Below the pieces are notes generated by a model. The model worked only from the letters and a program-made list of their open reading frames with translations, was not told the origin of the DNA and did not search any database. A stretch of DNA of 64,000 bases from Musa acuminata AAA Group (lineage: Eukaryota; Streptophyta; Magnoliopsida; Zingiberales; Musaceae), in NCBI RefSeq assembly GCF_036884655.1, contig NC_088354.1, forward strand, positions 13,092,501 through 13,156,500, given 5' to 3'. Shown here in pieces: positions 1-29,945 of this stretch. Numbering within the stretch: the first letter of the stretch is position 1; each line of letters starts with the position of its first letter. Position numbers and translations under genes: made by a program.

Positions 1-64
1 TCCAGGTCATTTATAGCTTTATTTGGCCAATAAAAGATCATGCCTGTACTTTTAGGCTGTTGTT

Positions 65-632
65 CAACAAAACGAGGCGCCCTCGAATATTAAAATTTTA
101 AAAATATATTATGATTGATAAATATGATCAGAATGTGGTGAACTTAGAAAGAAAGTTCTAACTCCTAATAGAGTAATAGTGTACCACCTCAATATAGTGC
201 AGCAAGTTACTCCACGAAAGTGTTACTTATAAAATGAGAAGATGGAGAAGTAATTGGCGACCATGGAGGAAGGTGGAAACCAACGACGGATGAAGCTGCA
301 ACGGTGGACGAAATGGATGAGGTTGTCGACGATGGCGGACGAAGCTACAGCAGCGGACGAAGCAAATGAGGTTGTCGACAGCGGCGGACAGAGCTGTAGT
401 GGCAGACGGCACATAAGAAGGCAATGGACGAGCAGTAGGTTTTCACTTCTGGTTTCTTTCACTAGGTCAGTGTTAGGATAAGTGCACTTACAGCCTACAT
501 TAGTTGGTTCGATTGAACCAACTTACTCACCAAGTCAACCCAATTTGGCTCGGGCTTCGGTGCACACCCAGGCAGTGCTTCATTGAAATGCCTTGACCGA
601 GTGCCTAGGCAAGGCACCTTTTGAAAACACTG
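65..632 (-). mobile_element. Non-autonomous hAT-type element
   Basis: Read on the minus strand, the end at 632 begins CAGTGTTTTCAAAAGG followed by GCCTAGG-type subterminal sequence. This matches the left end of the larger hAT element at 46380. The other end, near 65, is degenerate (CAACAAAACGAGGCGCC). The flanking 8-mers are CTGTTGTT (57-64) and TTGTTGTT (633-640), seven of eight identical, as expected for an 8-bp hAT target duplication. No transposase frame survives inside; the small open frames at 223-481 look like shadows. The element and its larger relative share an AGTTGGTTCAATCG palindrome near the left end. The left boundary is less certain than the right. Confidence 0.6.
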
Positions 633-1724
633 TTGTTGTTTACCTTCTGAGTGACCAGTCAAGGCTCAGTTAACCAAAATTTATTTTAAGCAAAGCAATA
701 AAGTTTAAGTCTTACTTTATAAAGTAGATGAATTTCAAACAGAATAAAGAAAACAGAGAAGGAAACAAAAGAAAAGAAGTAATAGAATGTTTGTGTGTGT
801 GAGAAAGAGAGAGGAATAACATGTACTAGAGGCTATCTGGTACTGGTGTATACCGAAGAGAGAAGAATGAAGAAGAGGAGACGGTGAAGGAAGAGGAAGG
901 AGGAGAAAGAAGTAAGGAAGAACAGGAGGCATTGGAAGAAGAGGAAGGAAAAAGAGGTGAAGAGGGTTTAGCAATGGAGGAAGAGGAGGCGGTTAAGTAT
1001 CGCATTGGATGGCTGGTGGTGAGCAGCAAGTACCGAGCGACAGTGGCTGCAGGCCTCATCACCAAGCATGAGAAATCACACATCACTAGTCCGTAACCCG
1101 AAGAGAAAAAAATAATGATCGGACCGAACCGAATTACTCAGTTTGAGTTGGTCTGTGTACCTGTAGACAGTTGGACCTATATATACCAGTCGAATCGCGC
1201 TAGACTTGTTGAGATTTCAGTCCTTGTTTGACCCTAGGGATGCATAGTACTCCCAATTTTAAGATGGGCTAGGATATCCCTACAAGATTAAGGAACCTAT
1301 ATAGTGATGGGACTGAGAACATGTTTAGATGTCTCCATGATAGGGTATCAGGAACTCGTTAAGAATCACTTTGTCAAGTCTTTGAGACGGAAGAGAGGAA
1401 GCACCCTTCGGCCAAACTAAAAGATCCAACATATTTTCTTTGTAACTGAGCATCTCTCAAGAGATAGGGGGAGGATCCTGCTGCTTGTCCTTTAAAATTT
1501 GATGTTTCTCCAGCTCTATGTTTGAATGCTAGTTTGGAGTATAGGATGCCTCTCTGTACAACAGAGAGGAGCTTGTATTATCCCAGAGGGCCCCATTTTC
1601 TGACAGCATGTTATCAGTCAAATTTTACTCCATTATAACCTCCTTCAAAAAGAATTCCTTTTAAATCCTATAATATTCTAATTGTTCTTTTATCGAAATG
1701 GAATCTGAAACCTATTTTCGATAG
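633..1724. other. Helicase intron or upstream sequence, repeat-rich
   Basis: No helicase exon is recognisable here. The exon that should precede the one at 1725 (the conserved GRAGR region of motif VI) is absent, so this is probably intron. A purine-rich GA/GGA tract runs from about 860 to 990. It is followed by sequence resembling the TACCG-type dispersed repeats (accgaaccgaattactc near 1120). The open frames here follow low-complexity sequence. Confidence 0.4.
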
Positions 1725-16723
<14,999 letters not shown>

Positions 16724-19700
16724 AAATGAGGCATGTATGTTGAGTCCCCTTTATATGCACTGCCAATCGTGGTGTATGAATGAATTTGCATATCAATTTT
16801 TCTAAGAGTAAAATTTTGCAAGGGCAATTATGTTATAGACTTTTATTTGAGCATCCATATTCCTGCCATAATTAATGCTTTAGGCAGTCAGAAACCAAAT
16901 TATATTGCATTCTGTTATATGTATTTGATATTTGGAACAAGTTGATGACTGCATCAGGTTGTGACAGCTTTTATTCATTGGTCTTGACCTCGGTTAACCC
17001 ACCATAAGTTGAACTGTAGTGTTGGATTCTTTTCCCAAAGAATATATATTTGTTGTTGGAAAGCTTGTCATACATGCCATTTTATTGAACCCATCTACAT
17101 TCTTAAAATGAAAGACTTCAAATTGAAGCATAAAATTAAACAACCAAGACGGAAGGCTAGAATGACATGCTAATTTGTTGAGAGTGAGGGCACCAGGGGT
17201 GGATTTATGCCGGTCCATGGCTGGACCGGTATGGGTCCAGTCCATTGTTGGCATATCGTGTGTCAGTAAGTTGGACCATACCGAAACTGTTCAGAGAGGG
17301 AGAGGAGGGTTGGAAGAAGGAAGAGAAGAAGGAAGAGGAAGTAGAAGAAGGAAAAGAGGAAGAATTGAAAGAAGCAGAGTAGGAGGAGGAGGGAGATTGA
17401 AGAAGAGGATGAGGAAGTAGAAGAAGGAAAAGTGGAAGAAGTGAAAGAAGAAGAGTAGGAAGAGGAGGGAGATGGAAGAAGAGGATGAGGAAGTGAAGAC
17501 AAGGAAGCGTGCCTGAAACCATGTCAGCGGTGTACGTTGGGTGGCTGAGAGGCAGACGGCCTAACATTCTGCCTGTGGAGAGGGAGAAATGACAAGCCCT
17601 AATCGTGACGTCTCACTTCCCTTTAAACATTTTTTTTAATTGACTGGACCGGACTGCCCGAAATCGGGGCACTCCATATCTCATTTTGGGCTCGAAGTGG
17701 TAAATTTCGGCAAGTATGAGCCAAACTAGAAGAAATGTCCATGACTGGAAGGTGTCATAAACTGAGGTTTTAAAACGCTAACAAAAAACCGAAGGAGATA
17801 GAGGGATAATATTGGAGTGATGGCAAAGATGTCCCACTTGAAAGCATCATTAATGCCAAATAAGAGGGACTGGAGCCGCTTCAAGTTATTCTTGATCTCC
17901 TAGCACCTTGTTGTTTTTTGAATGGCTATACTATTGCATGGCACACAATGGAAAGCTCTGCCAAGTGTGGTGGTGAAGGCATAAAACTGGTTGTGCCCTG
18001 ATGCCAGAAGACTGACGTCTTCAAAGTGTGATTGGTTGGGAATGAAACAATTGGGACACAACTATGGTGGAATCCTGAGAACATTGATCTCATTGTTGGT
18101 GGCAAATTTCTTAATTGGAGACAAGGCCCTCAATTTAGGAGTATTCAAAACTTAAAACATAGTCTTTCTTCGTCTTTTGCCTTGCATAATAAATCACTCT
18201 GGTTCTTTCAGTAAAAAAGATAGTCTCAATCATTTGATTGCCTGATGCAATTGCATAACTGATCAACTGGACATTTGACAAGGTTGGGTTCTCAATTTTT
18301 CCATTTGGATAGAAGTCTAATTTTGGTACATATTCTGATAACCAAGTGTAGACCCTCAATGCCCTTGAAAAATCTTCTTTAAATTCACCAACTTTTATCA
18401 AAAAGACCATCCAAGCATGCCTTTTTTTTTTGTCAGCATAAGAATTTTCACCATTGGATATAATCTGCAACACCGAGCTAGGTAGATGGAGAAATCCAAT
18501 ACTTGCCAGCACAAGGTGCACCATCAATATAAATCCAATACTTGCCAGCACAAGGACACTGGAGAAAATTGTGGTCAGCAGAATCAACAATGATGGCACA
18601 TGGAGCAAGGTGCACCATCGATCCATCTTTTCTTTTAGATAACCTCTTTGTGGTGAACTTTGGTTTTGAAGGTCAACCACATTAAAGACTTGATCTTGGG
18701 ATGCAAGTATATCTCCCAATCAATTTAGAGAAACTGCAAAAAGGACCATCAAGTTTTAGAGATTTCTGTAGTTGTTCATCTCTAGAAAAGGAGTCTATCA
18801 GATGAAGGACAAATTTCATATTCCATGAATCGATACAAAAGGTAGATCTTGTGTGGAGCCAGGAGTCCAAAAGTAAAGAAAACAGAATAATAGTTTTTGT
18901 CAGGAAGCAAATGTTCTGAATGGGTAGAACCAATAGTCTGTCAAGCATAATTGGAATTCATAAAGGTCTGAAGGAAGGTCAGTTCCACTATCCAAGCTAG
19001 GTATCCTTCCAGAGTTTGTTCAGCTTCTGTTACCATAAAGTTTGAGCTCGATTTAAAGACCCATTTATATATGAGGATGCCATTCTAAATAGGGGAAAAG
19101 ATTGATTTTCTCAAGTGTGATGCAAAAGGATCTTTACTCCTCACTTCTTTTCTCTTCCTTACTTTCCGTCTCACATGCCCTCTCTCACTCGTTCTCAGTC
19201 CCTTTAAATCTCCCCCGAATCTCTCTGAACCTTCTACCACAAGAACAAACAAGAATATCTATAGAGGGCTATATACTCAAGATTAAGATCCAAGTCCAAA
19301 ACCTGGTTCGATTTCTTTTCAAATTAAGAAAAATCTAAACATAATCTCTAATATAATTTCATGCGACGATGTTAAGGTTCATTCTCTCTTCCAACTTTAG
19401 TGTAGATCTCTTCCCTTTAGACCTCAAGCCTTGATTTTTGTACATTTCCGCTTGATCAGTTTGAATGTAGGCTAGATCCACTCATATCTAGGCCTCAATC
19501 CTTGAAGATCTGGCCTAGATATATGTTTTGATTTAATTTATTGTTTTTAGATTTAAATCACTTTTATCATTATCAATGTTGATTGTATATGCCAAGAAAA
19601 GATGAGAAAGAATCCTAAATTAGGTTTTTTTTGGTGGCCAATTTTTTTGGCTATATATTATTTGTGTATTTTGTTGGTATGCTGTTATTTAACAAATCCA

Positions 19701-22480
19701 TGTTGTTCCAAGCCGGGACCAGTATAGGCCCAATAAATGAAATTGAATTCGTTGCTCTCAACAACAGATAAAATGATATCTTTCACCTACCATGGTGGAG
19801 CTATGTTTCCATTAATAAGAGATTATCTAGCCATCATGTCTGATGACTTGCAACAACTTGCAGGTCCTTTTGCTCCCAACACTTGAACAATCACCAAGTA
19901 TTCTTGATAAGATCCTTAGATTCAGAGTTGGTTCTTCTGAAGAACACAAGTTTATTGCTTCCATAGCTTCCAACTGAATGGTATTATAGAATCATCCAAG
20001 ATATGAAAGTAGATCACCAATCTCTCCGAAATCTTCTGAGAAGGAAACCATGGTAATTTTAACAGCCTAGCAGCCAGCATATGTACTTCAGAGATCTTAT
20101 TCAACTTGATGTGAATATGATCCTTATCTATAGGGTTCCCTGATCTTAAGCCCTGTTGTATATTTTGTTCATTTGGCACTATTGGGTATGTTTGTTCAGT
20201 GGCTTGTAGTAATCCTAATTACTAAAAATGCTTGTTAGATGTACTGGTTTTTTTTTCTGTACTTGTAGAGTTGACTTTCTTTTGCTTTAAGAAGTTGTAT
20301 ATATCGGCAAGTGGCAAAAATATGCAATGTAAAGGATATTGGAGTTAAATTTTGATAATTTCATCACAAAGACTGCATTATTCAGCTTCTTTGGTGTTTA
20401 ATGTGTCAATGCTTGGTATGGTCCAATAGACCTGGGTCATACCTGTGGTGTTGTGTTTCATGTTAATGATTCAATATTTAATAATATTCTAGAATCTAGA
20501 CATTTAAAGTCATTTTGGAATGGTGTAACTTCTTGGTTTCATGCGGTTGCAAGGGAAGTTAGTTTGCATTTTGTCAGTCAATAGCCAATATTTTCAATTT
20601 TGCATTCATGAATAGCAACATGTACAATTGTGGGACAGGTATAGGTTGTCAGGAAGCTTGTTTCTTTTTTGATGGTTCAAGATGCACAGGAAATATAGAC
20701 CTTACCCTCATAATGAATTTGGTCTCTAACTCGCTGTAGTTGATGCCTTTATTGTAATAATAGTAGTATCTTGGTCTGGAACTTTAGCCATGGACTCGGT
20801 CCATGCTAGAAGAAGAAAAGAATTTTGCTCGACTTGTCATCTTTGGCAATCTAGGATTTAATCACCATTGTCCACATTTTCTGTGACCAAATTTCTACTT
20901 GTTCTTTTGCCACATCTGGTTATTTGAATGTCCTTAAGAACTACACATTCCGATGAAATACTTTTGAGGCTTAATACTACTTTCATTGCTTTGTTGCTTG
21001 AAGCTCAATATAATCTCCTTGTAAGGGAGATTGGGAGAGTTCATGTTGATTAGCTGTAGTACATCCTACATTGTAATATGGTTTTCTTTACTTTATTGAA
21101 CACTAAGCAACCTATGCAGGTTTCTGAGGGACATTCCTGGTAAAAGTGGGCATGCCAATACTGGCATCGGATGATAAACAAGTGGTGGAACAATGAAACC
21201 TGGGCAAGACTAAGGAACTTGACTCAGGCTACTCATTTCAACGGCTAGAGTTCAAGATCAAACATATTACACAGCTAACAATCTAAAGAAGCTAGCTCCC
21301 TTGGCTTTCTTGGCAAGCTTATTATGGAAGACATCCGGATTATATGGTGAACAACTTCGACATGTGGCCTAGTTCAACATTTGCCATAGAACAGGCTCTC
21401 TTATTACACATGTAGAACCTGTGCTATTCGATACATTTTCTCCTATTAAGTTGAACCTTGGCTGTGCGTCTTTCTCAAGTTCTGAAAACTGCTATAAATT
21501 GTTGGTTAGCACAATTTGTGGATTACTAACCACAACAAATGCTTGAACTACTATTCACAATATAGATTTTCAGTTGAATTTTCTGGCTCAGCATTCGCAT
21601 GCCTTTTGTGCTATCTTTTCACCCTCCAATGTCAGATAAAAGAGGGTTGCAGTAAAACCATACTGTATCTTGTAGTTACTGGTCCCTGGGGTTTTATGGA
21701 TTCAGAATCATGTTTTCTCTAGAAAATATAATATGGCAGATTTTATAAAAGAAAAAGATGTTTAATCGTTCAAGATCCATGTTATGATATGAAATTGAAT
21801 GCAATGTTAGGACATGTATGTTGATATTATTTTAATTGTATATGTACATTTGGTATGAGGTTCAAGCATGAAGCATAGAGAAAGTATAGGTTGTTGAGTT
21901 AGTAGAATTAACATCAAATGTATGAAGTGCATGAGATGGTTAAAATAGATTAAAAGAAATTGTTGAGAGGAGACAGGACACATATGCTTGACAAATTATA
22001 ATATAAGAAAGGTTAATTAGTATACATGGTGGGCACTGATGCTGCCTTCACCAAGCTAAGTACATGATAATTATGTGTCATCATTGGTAATGTTGGATAG
22101 TTTTTCTCTGTGTAATTCGATAGTCAGATCAGCAGCTAGTGGTCTCAATTTCCTCATTCTACTTTGGTCCATTGCTTTATTGTGGTTGTGAATCTATTGC
22201 TACAGCCTTCAATTATCAATGGTATATATAACCTTCGGTCTTGCAGTTGTAGTAGCCCCGCATCGAAAATTTCATGATCAAGGACACATGTCTCCCAGAT
22301 GCAACACATGATACAGGGAAGCATCAGAGCCATGTTGGTCTCATGCCTGGCACACATCATCATCATCATCATCATCATCGATCTCATTTCTGCTTCCCAC
22401 TCCATGACCGGAAGAGCTGTCCCAGCAGAGTGACATCCCTTGATCAAGTCTACCAACATTCATTCTAATTTATTGTCTTA
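16724..22480. other. Intergenic region between helicase and GRAS gene
   Basis: I see no intact gene in this 5.7 kb. A purine-rich GAA/GGA tract spans about 17295-17500, inside sequence with CCGGTCCATGGCTGGACCGG-type palindromes (17210-17245). A decayed coding fragment lies on the minus strand at about 18135-18950. The (CAT)n microsatellite is at 22357-22380. The rest is unremarkable AT-rich sequence. Confidence 0.6.
18440..18720 (-). pseudogene. Possible decayed LINE fragment (zf-RVT-like)
   Basis: One minus-strand frame here reads CAIIVDSADHNFLQCPCAGKYW. That resembles the zinc-binding segment at the end of non-LTR reverse transcriptases, with the cysteine and His/Cys spacing partly kept. 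A different minus frame is open for 194 codons (18135-18719) but shows no similarity I recognise. The block GTGCTGGCAAGTATTGGATTT is duplicated in tandem near 18500-18560. This is a weak assignment. Confidence 0.25.
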
Positions 22481-22875
22481 ATTTGATAGGTATAGATAGA
22501 ATTACAAGAGTCAAAAAAATAGTTAAGATCCTCTCCCATTTGCAGCTGACCAAACCTCCTTTTTGTTGTCAGGTTGGAAAAGGTCGGCAGCCGAGACCGA
22601 GAGGGGATCTGCTTCCAGGAAACGGGACAAGACGACAAGCCGTGTCAAACCAAAGTGATGATTCCGCGCTGCTTCGCCACCTCTCTCCCCTTTGTCGACT
22701 GTCGCATGGCATCTTTTGAACCGTTCCATTCTTTCCACCCGCAATTCCTCCGACCCACCGTGGAGAAAAAGAAAAGATGGCTGCCAACAGCAGAGAATGA
22801 AGCAGCCCACCGTCTCGACCTGGGAATCCGAGACACGATAACTCCGACTCCACGAAAACCAAAAAGGATAATGAC

Positions 22876-23130
22876 ATGAGAAGAAGAAGATACCTCTTCC
22901 TCCTCCTCCTCCTCCTCCTCTCCTCTGCCGTCAAACGAGACGCACACCCCCACTCCCTTCTTCTCCCTTTCTCATTCGATCACACGCAACAGGTTCCCCA
23001 TGAAACTCCCTCCCAACTTCTCCTAAAGCTTCGCCTTTTTCCCTCGAGATACGATGGAAGAGGAAGGCCAAGGCATCGGAGAGGAGCTCCTCAGCTTGGG
23101 CCTCGGCGTCGGCAGCACTCGGCGCTCTAA
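22876..23130 (+). CDS. Overlapping upstream ORF in GRAS leader (speculative)
   Basis: If the GRAS transcript starts upstream of 22876, this ATG opens an 84-codon frame. It passes the GRAS start at 23054 in another frame and stops at 23130. The product starts MRRRRYLFLLLLLLLSS, which looks like a signal peptide, but it comes from a (CTC)n pyrimidine repeat. Without a mapped transcription start it is only a candidate translation-dampening uORF. Confidence 0.25.
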   Translation: MRRRRYLFLLLLLLLSSAVKRDAHPHSLLLPFSFDHTQQVPHETPSQLLLKLRLFPSRYDGRGRPRHRRGAPQLGPRRRQHSAL

Positions 23131-24394
23131 TGCCGCCGTCGGGAAGAGGAAGGCGAAAGACGCGGAGGAGAGGAAGCTGTTGGGTTTGCTCCAGGCCAGA
23201 GAAGACATGCTGAGAGTAGACCCCAGGAGAAGCGGGCCGGAGGACAAGAGGGACCAGCGCTTGGTCCACCTGCTTCTCGCTGCCGCCGCCGCCGTCGACG
23301 CCGGTCGCGCCAGCGCCGCGATGGACGCCCTGGTCGAGCTGTACCGGCACGCTTCCCTGCACGGCGACCCGATGCAGCGAGTCATGGCCTACTTCGCCGA
23401 CGGCCTGGCCGCCCGGATCCTGCCGGAAGCCTCCCCGCTCTACCAGTCCGTCATGGCGCCTCCGACTGCCGAAGAGGAATTCGCGGCCTTCACCGACCTC
23501 TACCGGGCTTCCCCTTACTTCCAGTTCGCTCATTTCACCGCCAACCAGACCATAATGGAGGCCTTCGAGGCGGAGCAGCAGCACAACGGCGGAAGACTCC
23601 ACGTGATAGACTTCGACGTGTCCTACGGCTTCCAGTGGCCCTCCCTGATCCAATCCCTCTGCGATAAGGCCACGACGAGCAGCCCGATCTCCCTGCGCTT
23701 GACAGGGTTCGGCGGGAGCACCGAGGAGCTGGAGGAAACCGAGACGAGGCTCGTCGGTTTCTGCAAGGGCTGCAGCAATCTGGAGTTCGTGTTCCAAGGG
23801 CTTCTGAGAGGCTCGACCGCTAATGATCTCAAGATCGACAAGGACGCCACTCTCGCCGTGAACTTGGTCTTCTACCTGCAGACCCTGAAGAGCTCGTCGG
23901 AGATGCTTGCGACCTTGATGTCCATCCGCTCGCTGAATCCACGAGCCGTGGTGGTCTTGGTGGAGAAGGAAGACAGCCGAGGCCCTGCAAGCTTCTTGGC
24001 GAGGATGGTGGACTCTCTGAACTACTTCGCGGCCATGTTCCACTCGCTGCACGACTGCCTCCCCGCGGAGAGCACGGAGAGGCTGAGCATCGAGAAGAAC
24101 CATCTGGGGAGAGAGATCAAGGCCGCCATGGGGAAGAGCTCGCACCAGGAGAAGGTGGGGGGTCCTACGTGGAAGGGGAGGATGGGGAGCGTTGGGTATC
24201 GAGGAATGAAGCTGAGTTCGAGGTCGGTGAGCCAGGCGAAGCTTCTGCTGAAGATTAGGAGCCATTTCTCGAGCATCGAGCATGTCAGCAACAGCGGGTT
24301 TGGGATCGCGGAGGGAGACGACGGGACGACGATATCTTTGTGCTGGCAAGACCGGAATCTAATCACCGTCTCTGCATGGCGATGCTCGAGGTGA
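23054..24394 (+). CDS. GRAS-domain transcriptional regulator (intronless)
   Basis: The protein is 446 residues in a single exon, with high GC and third-position GC. After a short variable N-terminus it has leucine heptad region I (QRLVHLLLAAAAAVDAGRAS, about 74-93). The VHIID-type core is RLHVIDFDVSYGFQWPSLIQ (about 181-200), followed by leucine heptad region II. The PFYRE-type segment is SLNYFAAMFHSLHDCLP (about 321-337), and the SAW end is LITVSAW. GRAS proteins act in the nucleus as transcriptional co-regulators in development or symbiosis signalling. The wording SPYFQFAHFTANQTIMEAF and the short N-terminus place it away from DELLA and nearer the SCL/NSP2-like groups, but I cannot fix the subfamily. 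A pyrimidine-rich CTC tract precedes it at 22895-22925. Confidence 0.92.
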   Translation: MEEEGQGIGEELLSLGLGVGSTRRSNAAVGKRKAKDAEERKLLGLLQAREDMLRVDPRRSGPEDKRDQRLVHLLLAAAAAVDAGRASAAMDALVELYRHASLHGDPMQRVMAYFADGLAARILPEASPLYQSVMAPPTAEEEFAAFTDLYRASPYFQFAHFTANQTIMEAFEAEQQHNGGRLHVIDFDVSYGFQWPSLIQSLCDKATTSSPISLRLTGFGGSTEELEETETRLVGFCKGCSNLEFVFQGLLRGSTANDLKIDKDATLAVNLVFYLQTLKSSSEMLATLMSIRSLNPRAVVVLVEKEDSRGPASFLARMVDSLNYFAAMFHSLHDCLPAESTERLSIEKNHLGREIKAAMGKSSHQEKVGGPTWKGRMGSVGYRGMKLSSRSVSQAKLLLKIRSHFSSIEHVSNSGFGIAEGDDGTTISLCWQDRNLITVSAWRCSR

Positions 24395-24616
24395 CGAAGT
24401 CGGCGCGGCAGCGAAAGCTCCTTCGGCCACGCGAGAGTTGGTGTTCTTGATGGCATCCGTACTTTTGTATGCAAATGTCACTGCATTCTTTGGTTGTTTT
24501 CTTTTCCTATGAATCTCGATACATTCACATCCAGCTTTTCTTTCTCATATCAATACACCCATACTAATAAAATTGAAGTCTTAAAAAGATATTCTCTTCC
24601 ATATTATGCGTCAATT

Positions 24617-24617
24617 T

Positions 24618-24651
<34 letters not shown>

Positions 24652-25126
24652 TTATTTATTTATTTATTTATTAGGATCACTTGTTTCAGAAGCTTTGATC
24701 TTTACCAATTAGGCAAAAAAAGATTAATCATTATAACGTAATGGAATGAATCCTTCTGATCGATAAAATTGAAACATATAATATATTATTTATCAGTCTA
24801 ATCCTAAACCTAAGCTAAGATCGAAATTGAAAAAGGTTTTTTGATCCCTCTAACGCTCTAGTTAATCCCGAGATCAATTTTTATGGATCTATATTTTCAA
24901 TTTCAGCACCTCTCTTTGAGGGTATGTATTTTATATCTAATATTGGAGAAATAAAATATTTCTATGAAGATTCTATAGGGAATGTGATTTATAATCATCC
25001 TAAACGACCTTTTGGACTCCTATCCGTATGGATAAGTCTATGGTAAGTCGTATGAGTATTTTTCTCCTTACGAATCTTATGTTGCGCTTAGCATGATAGG
25101 CGATGGCTATCTATCATGAGCTGAAT

Positions 25127-25159
<33 letters not shown>

Positions 25160-25595
25160 TTTATTTTATTTATTTATTTATTAGAATCACTTGTTTCAGA
25201 AGCTTTGATCTTTATCGATTAGGCAAAAAAAGATTAATCATTATAATGTGATGGAATGAATCCTTCTGATCGTATATTATGTGTTGGGAGAAAATATCAT
25301 TCATGTCCTTATCAACCTAATCATAAACCTAAACTAAGATCGAAATTAAAAAAGGCTTTCTGATCCCTCTGACGCTCTAGTTAATCTCGAGATCAATTTT
25401 TGTGAATTCATTTTCTCAATTTCAGCATCTCTCTTTGAGGATATGTATTTTATATCTGATATTAGAGAGATAAAATATATGAAGATTCTATAGGAAATAT
25501 GATTTATAATCATCCTAAACGATCTTTTGGACTCCTATCTGCATGGGTAAGCATGTGGTAAATCTTACGAATCTTATGTTGCGCTTGCATGAGCT
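24617..25595. repeat. Tandem duplication, two ~510-bp units
   Basis: Unit A (about 24617-25090) and unit B (about 25127-25595) share, in order, a (TA)n-TTTATTTATTTATT start, TCACTTGTTTCAGAAGC (24677 and 25187), AAAAAAAGATTAATCATTATAA, GATCCCTCT.ACGCTCTAGTTAAT, and TTACGAATCTTATGTTGCGC. Divergence is roughly 10% with small indels. No coding potential is seen. Confidence 0.85.
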
Positions 25596-25599
25596 AATA

Positions 25600-29450
<3,851 letters not shown>

Positions 29451-29492
29451 GCGAATTGTACCTACCAAGGGATCAAGGCCCAGGCCCAGGAC

Positions 29493-29613
29493 CAGGCCCA
29501 ATCAAGGATGGTGGCTCTCGCACCCCAACTCGGGAACGTGGGGCCCGGGCCCATCAGGCCCAGACCCAATCAAGGATGGTGGTCTCGCACCCCAACTCGG
29601 GAACGTGGGGCCC
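29493..29613 (+). promoter_or_regulatory. Tandem GGGCCC-rich block upstream of PS1
   Basis: A unit of about 68 bp (CAGGCCCAATCAAGG through GGAACGTGGGGCCC) is repeated at 29493 and 29561. It carries several GGGCCC/GGCCCA motifs, with another GTGGGCCCC near 29717. GGGCCC/GGCCCA boxes are known site II elements bound by TCP factors in promoters of dividing-cell genes. The block lies about 330-450 bp before the PS1 start. A role is inferred only. Confidence 0.5.
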
Positions 29614-29896
29614 ATCCATCCTACACCTGCGCTTGACCTCTTCCTCTGTAGGGCCCGTCAGGCTACACGGTGCGGTAAGTACGTGTCGCTTACTTACCTG
29701 TTCTATGGTTTCATAGTGGGCCCCGGCGGTCACCGGACCCGCAGGCGAGCCCGGTGAAATTAGTGTTTTCCGATAAAATGAAATGCCATTTTGAAATTTG
29801 AAGAACAAAATTAAAATTCTGACCCACGTAGCCGTTGCAGACGCAGCCAACGGTCTTCTTCCTTCCTTTCATATCCCAATCTCATTTATATTTCCT

Positions 29897-29910
29897 TTTA
29901 TATATATATA
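29897..29910 (+). promoter_or_regulatory. TATA-like sequence before PS1
   Basis: The run TTTATATATATATA lies about 40 bp before the start codon at 29946. It could be a TATA box giving a very short leader, or simply part of an AT-rich leader. Confidence 0.4.
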
Positions 29911-29945
29911 GAAACGAGTAAAACCCAAGAAAGAAAGAATCCCTA

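Noticed and set aside
884..1096. Glu-rich frame
   Set aside because: It is a translation of a GA/GGA purine tract; a similar tract at 17295-17500 gives similar frames.
18135..18719. 194-codon minus-strand frame
   Set aside because: No family is recognised in this frame. Another frame suggests a decayed LINE piece, so I treat it as a chance opening.
22154..22468. Frames with poly-His or poly-Met
   Set aside because: They arise from the (CAT)n microsatellite at 22357-22380.
22931..24349. 472-codon frame antisense to the GRAS gene
   Set aside because: It mirrors a GC-rich coding exon, has no known domain, and the sense frame has clear GRAS motifs.
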